Source of the DNA: Paenibacillus sp. FSL R5-0623
GTDB taxonomy: Bacteria > Bacillota > Bacilli > Paenibacillales > Paenibacillaceae
Length of the DNA stretch: 64,000 nt
Assembly: GCF_037974265.1 (NCBI RefSeq)
Contig: NZ_CP150233.1
Coordinates: forward strand, 5,332,001 to 5,396,000
Reading direction: 5' to 3'
Below, one piece after another: positions 62,784 to 64,000 of the stretch. The notes below the pieces were generated by a model. The model saw only the letters and a program-made list of their open reading frames with translations. It had not been told where the DNA came from and did no database searches. Position 1 is the first letter of the stretch, and each line of letters starts with the position of its first letter. A program made the translations under genes and the position numbers.

Positions 62784-63350
62784 ATGGAACATCCTGAGCA
62801 AGAAAAAATCCCTTACAGCCTGAATAGCCGCAAAGTGGCGGAGGCAACAAGGGAATGGCTGCATAAGCGGGGCGTCACGATCCCTGAGATCGCAGAGCTG
62901 GTCATGTTATTGCAGAAAAAATACTATCCAGGTCTTACGATGGAAGAATGTATCGAAAATGTGGAGATGGTTCTCCGTAAACGTGAGGTACAGAACGCTG
63001 TTCTGACGGGTATTCAGCTTGATATTCTGGCAGAACAGGGGCAGCTCATATCTCCTTTGCAGGAGATGATTGAGAACGATGAAGGACTGTATGGCGTGGA
63101 TGAGATTTTGGCATTCTCCATCGTCAATGTATATGGAAGCATTGGATTTACGAATTATGGTTATGTGGACAAGCTGAAGCCAGGGGTGCTTGAACGACTG
63201 AATGACAAGAGCCTGGGCCCTGTCCACACGTTCTTCGATGATATTGTCGGTGCGATTGCATCAGCAGCGAGCAGTCGGATCGCCCATCGCAAACAATCCG
63301 AGCTTGAAGAAGCACTGGGAGAAAAACCTGTCAGTGATGACGCTGTATAA
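62784..63350 (+). CDS. pgpA: PgpA-like phosphatidylglycerophosphatase A family protein
   Basis: A soluble 188-aa protein resembling the Bacillus YutG/PgpA group (LNSRKVAEATREWLHKRGVT, then DEILAFSIVNVYGSIGFTNYGYVDK, PGVLERLNDKSLGPVHTFFDD). PgpA dephosphorylates phosphatidylglycerophosphate, but the short Bacillus-type members lack clear membrane helices and their activity is not firmly established. GGAGGAATCGCCC precedes the ATG at 62784. It is divergent from gerM. Confidence 0.78.
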   Translation: MEHPEQEKIPYSLNSRKVAEATREWLHKRGVTIPEIAELVMLLQKKYYPGLTMEECIENVEMVLRKREVQNAVLTGIQLDILAEQGQLISPLQEMIENDEGLYGVDEILAFSIVNVYGSIGFTNYGYVDKLKPGVLERLNDKSLGPVHTFFDDIVGAIASAASSRIAHRKQSELEEALGEKPVSDDAV

Positions 63351-63448
63351 TACGTAACTCGTTTCATATCTGAAGCCATGTGGAACATTGGACATGTGTA
63401 TGGATGCTTCGTGAAATAAATGTTCGATAAAATAACTGTTCATGGAAA

Positions 63449-63474
63449 AAGCGGCCTGATGGCCGCTTCTTTTG
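63449..63474 (+). terminator. Terminator after the PgpA-like gene
   Basis: Perfect stem AAGCGGCC/GGCCGCTT with TGAT loop (63449-63468), then CTTTTGC on the plus strand; the minus side has TTTTTCC, so it may also end the ferric-reductase-like gene. Confidence 0.8.
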
Positions 63475-63511
63475 CATGTGTAACGATACATATTGGATAA
63501 TCCACATGTTA

Positions 63512-64000
63512 TTATTTCAGATGTTTAGGTCGTACCGTTCCCACCAAACCAAAACCTTCAACCCAATTCTGCTCGGTAGGTGAACCAGATGTTGCCCGTT
63601 TCGGTCCAATCGTGATTTCCGGGCCTTTGCGCTCTCGCAACATGCCACGTAACACCGTGATACCGAAGATGCTGAGTCCGGTAAATACATACATCATCCG
63701 CATGATGATGTTGCCAGAATCTGTGCCCGTCACCATGCCGTGAACCAGCAGACCAATGAACATCGGGTAGGACAACATGTGGAACATGAACCACCATTTA
63801 CGGCCCAGCTTGTTCCGCAGATCACTGGATAACAGGACAATCACTAATCCGTAGAAGGCTAACGTTCCCAGACCACTGCCGATCGGATGCACGGAGGCGG
63901 TAAAAGGAATCAGAAGTTCTCCCCAGGTAAATGGGCTGTAATGATCAATATATAAAGTCAACGCATGCACAAGTCCAAGTCCGAAGGCGAGCCAGGTCGT
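63512..64000 (-). CDS. Ferric-reductase-like transmembrane protein, 5' end outside the window
   Basis: The frame is open to the window edge, so this is the C-terminal 162 residues. Three to four membrane helices with histidines (GLVHALTLYIDHYSPF, WWFMFHMLSYPMFIGLLVHG) fit the heme-binding membrane domain of the ferric reductase/MsrQ-like superfamily. A cytosolic tail of about 45 residues follows (GPEITIGPKRATSG). A GTG at 63970 begins a shorter frame but cuts through a helix and is not a start. Substrate unknown. Confidence 0.75.
   Translation of the reverse strand, partial: TTWLAFGLGLVHALTLYIDHYSPFTWGELLIPFTASVHPIGSGLGTLAFYGLVIVLLSSDLRNKLGRKWWFMFHMLSYPMFIGLLVHGMVTGTDSGNIIMRMMYVFTGLSIFGITVLRGMLRERKGPEITIGPKRATSGSPTEQNWVEGFGLVGTVRPKHLK

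Noticed and set aside
63512..63970. GTG at 63970 as the start of a 152-aa protein
   Set aside because: The frame continues without a stop to the window edge and the GTG cuts into a hydrophobic helix, so the gene is truncated by the window and not short.

Overview
The window reads as chromosomal DNA of a spore-forming, aerobic Firmicute, most likely a Paenibacillus. The evidence is a long co-oriented block whose order matches the Bacillus subtilis region obg-spo0B-rpmA-prp-rplU ... minDC-mreDCB-radC-maf-spoIIB ... folC-valS ... spoVID ... hemL-B-D-C-X-A ... engB-lonA-lonB ... clpX ... tig-ysoA, plus sporulation genes (spo0B, spoIVFA/FB, spoIIB, spoVID, gerM), strong AGGAGG ribosome binding sites and a T-box leader. 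Genus is an inference; no database was searched.

Layout. Bases 1-42,500 are conserved core, all on the minus strand: the start of obg, spo0B, ribosomal proteins L27/L21 with the L27-processing protease Prp, RNase G, the SpoIVFA/FB pro-sigma-K processing pair, MinCD, MreBCD, RadC, Maf, a SPOR-domain SpoIIB-like protein, MurC, FolC, ValS behind a valine T-box, a SpoVID-like coat protein, a heme operon (hemA-hemX-precorrin-2 dehydrogenase-hemC-cobA/hemD fusion-hemB-hemL) that ends in a pseudouridine synthase, SpeD, a conserved unknown, EngB, LonA, LonB, IspG, ClpX, ClpP, trigger factor and a YsoA-like TPR protein whose best start codon is ATT.

Bases 42,700-50,300 form an accessory segment bounded by two identical tRNA-Arg(TCT) genes in inverted orientation. 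Just inside the left tRNA lies a 134-bp tandem repeat built from the tRNA 3' end plus its terminator. The segment carries a CynX/NimT-type transporter, a very large secreted subtilase with an acidic insertion, and a methyltransferase.

Bases 50,500-54,500 hold small membrane and unknown proteins, an asparagine synthetase and a broken chemoreceptor end. Bases 54,498-59,849 hold the most interesting unit: a tightly coupled five-gene operon made of a leucine-rich-repeat-like protein, an ATP-grasp protein, an alkaline-phosphatase-superfamily hydrolase, a HemN-like radical SAM enzyme and a second radical SAM enzyme with a C-terminal cysteine cluster. I recognise these as the STM4015, STM4014, STM4013, STM4012 and STM4011 families, named after Salmonella loci and, to my knowledge, of unknown function. 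The set looks like a peptide or protein modification pathway, and its likely promoter carries a LexA (SOS)-like box on the -10 side.

Bases 60,040-64,000 return to core genes: rdgB, rph, gerM, a PgpA-like phosphatase and the C-terminal part of a ferric-reductase-like membrane protein that runs off the window.
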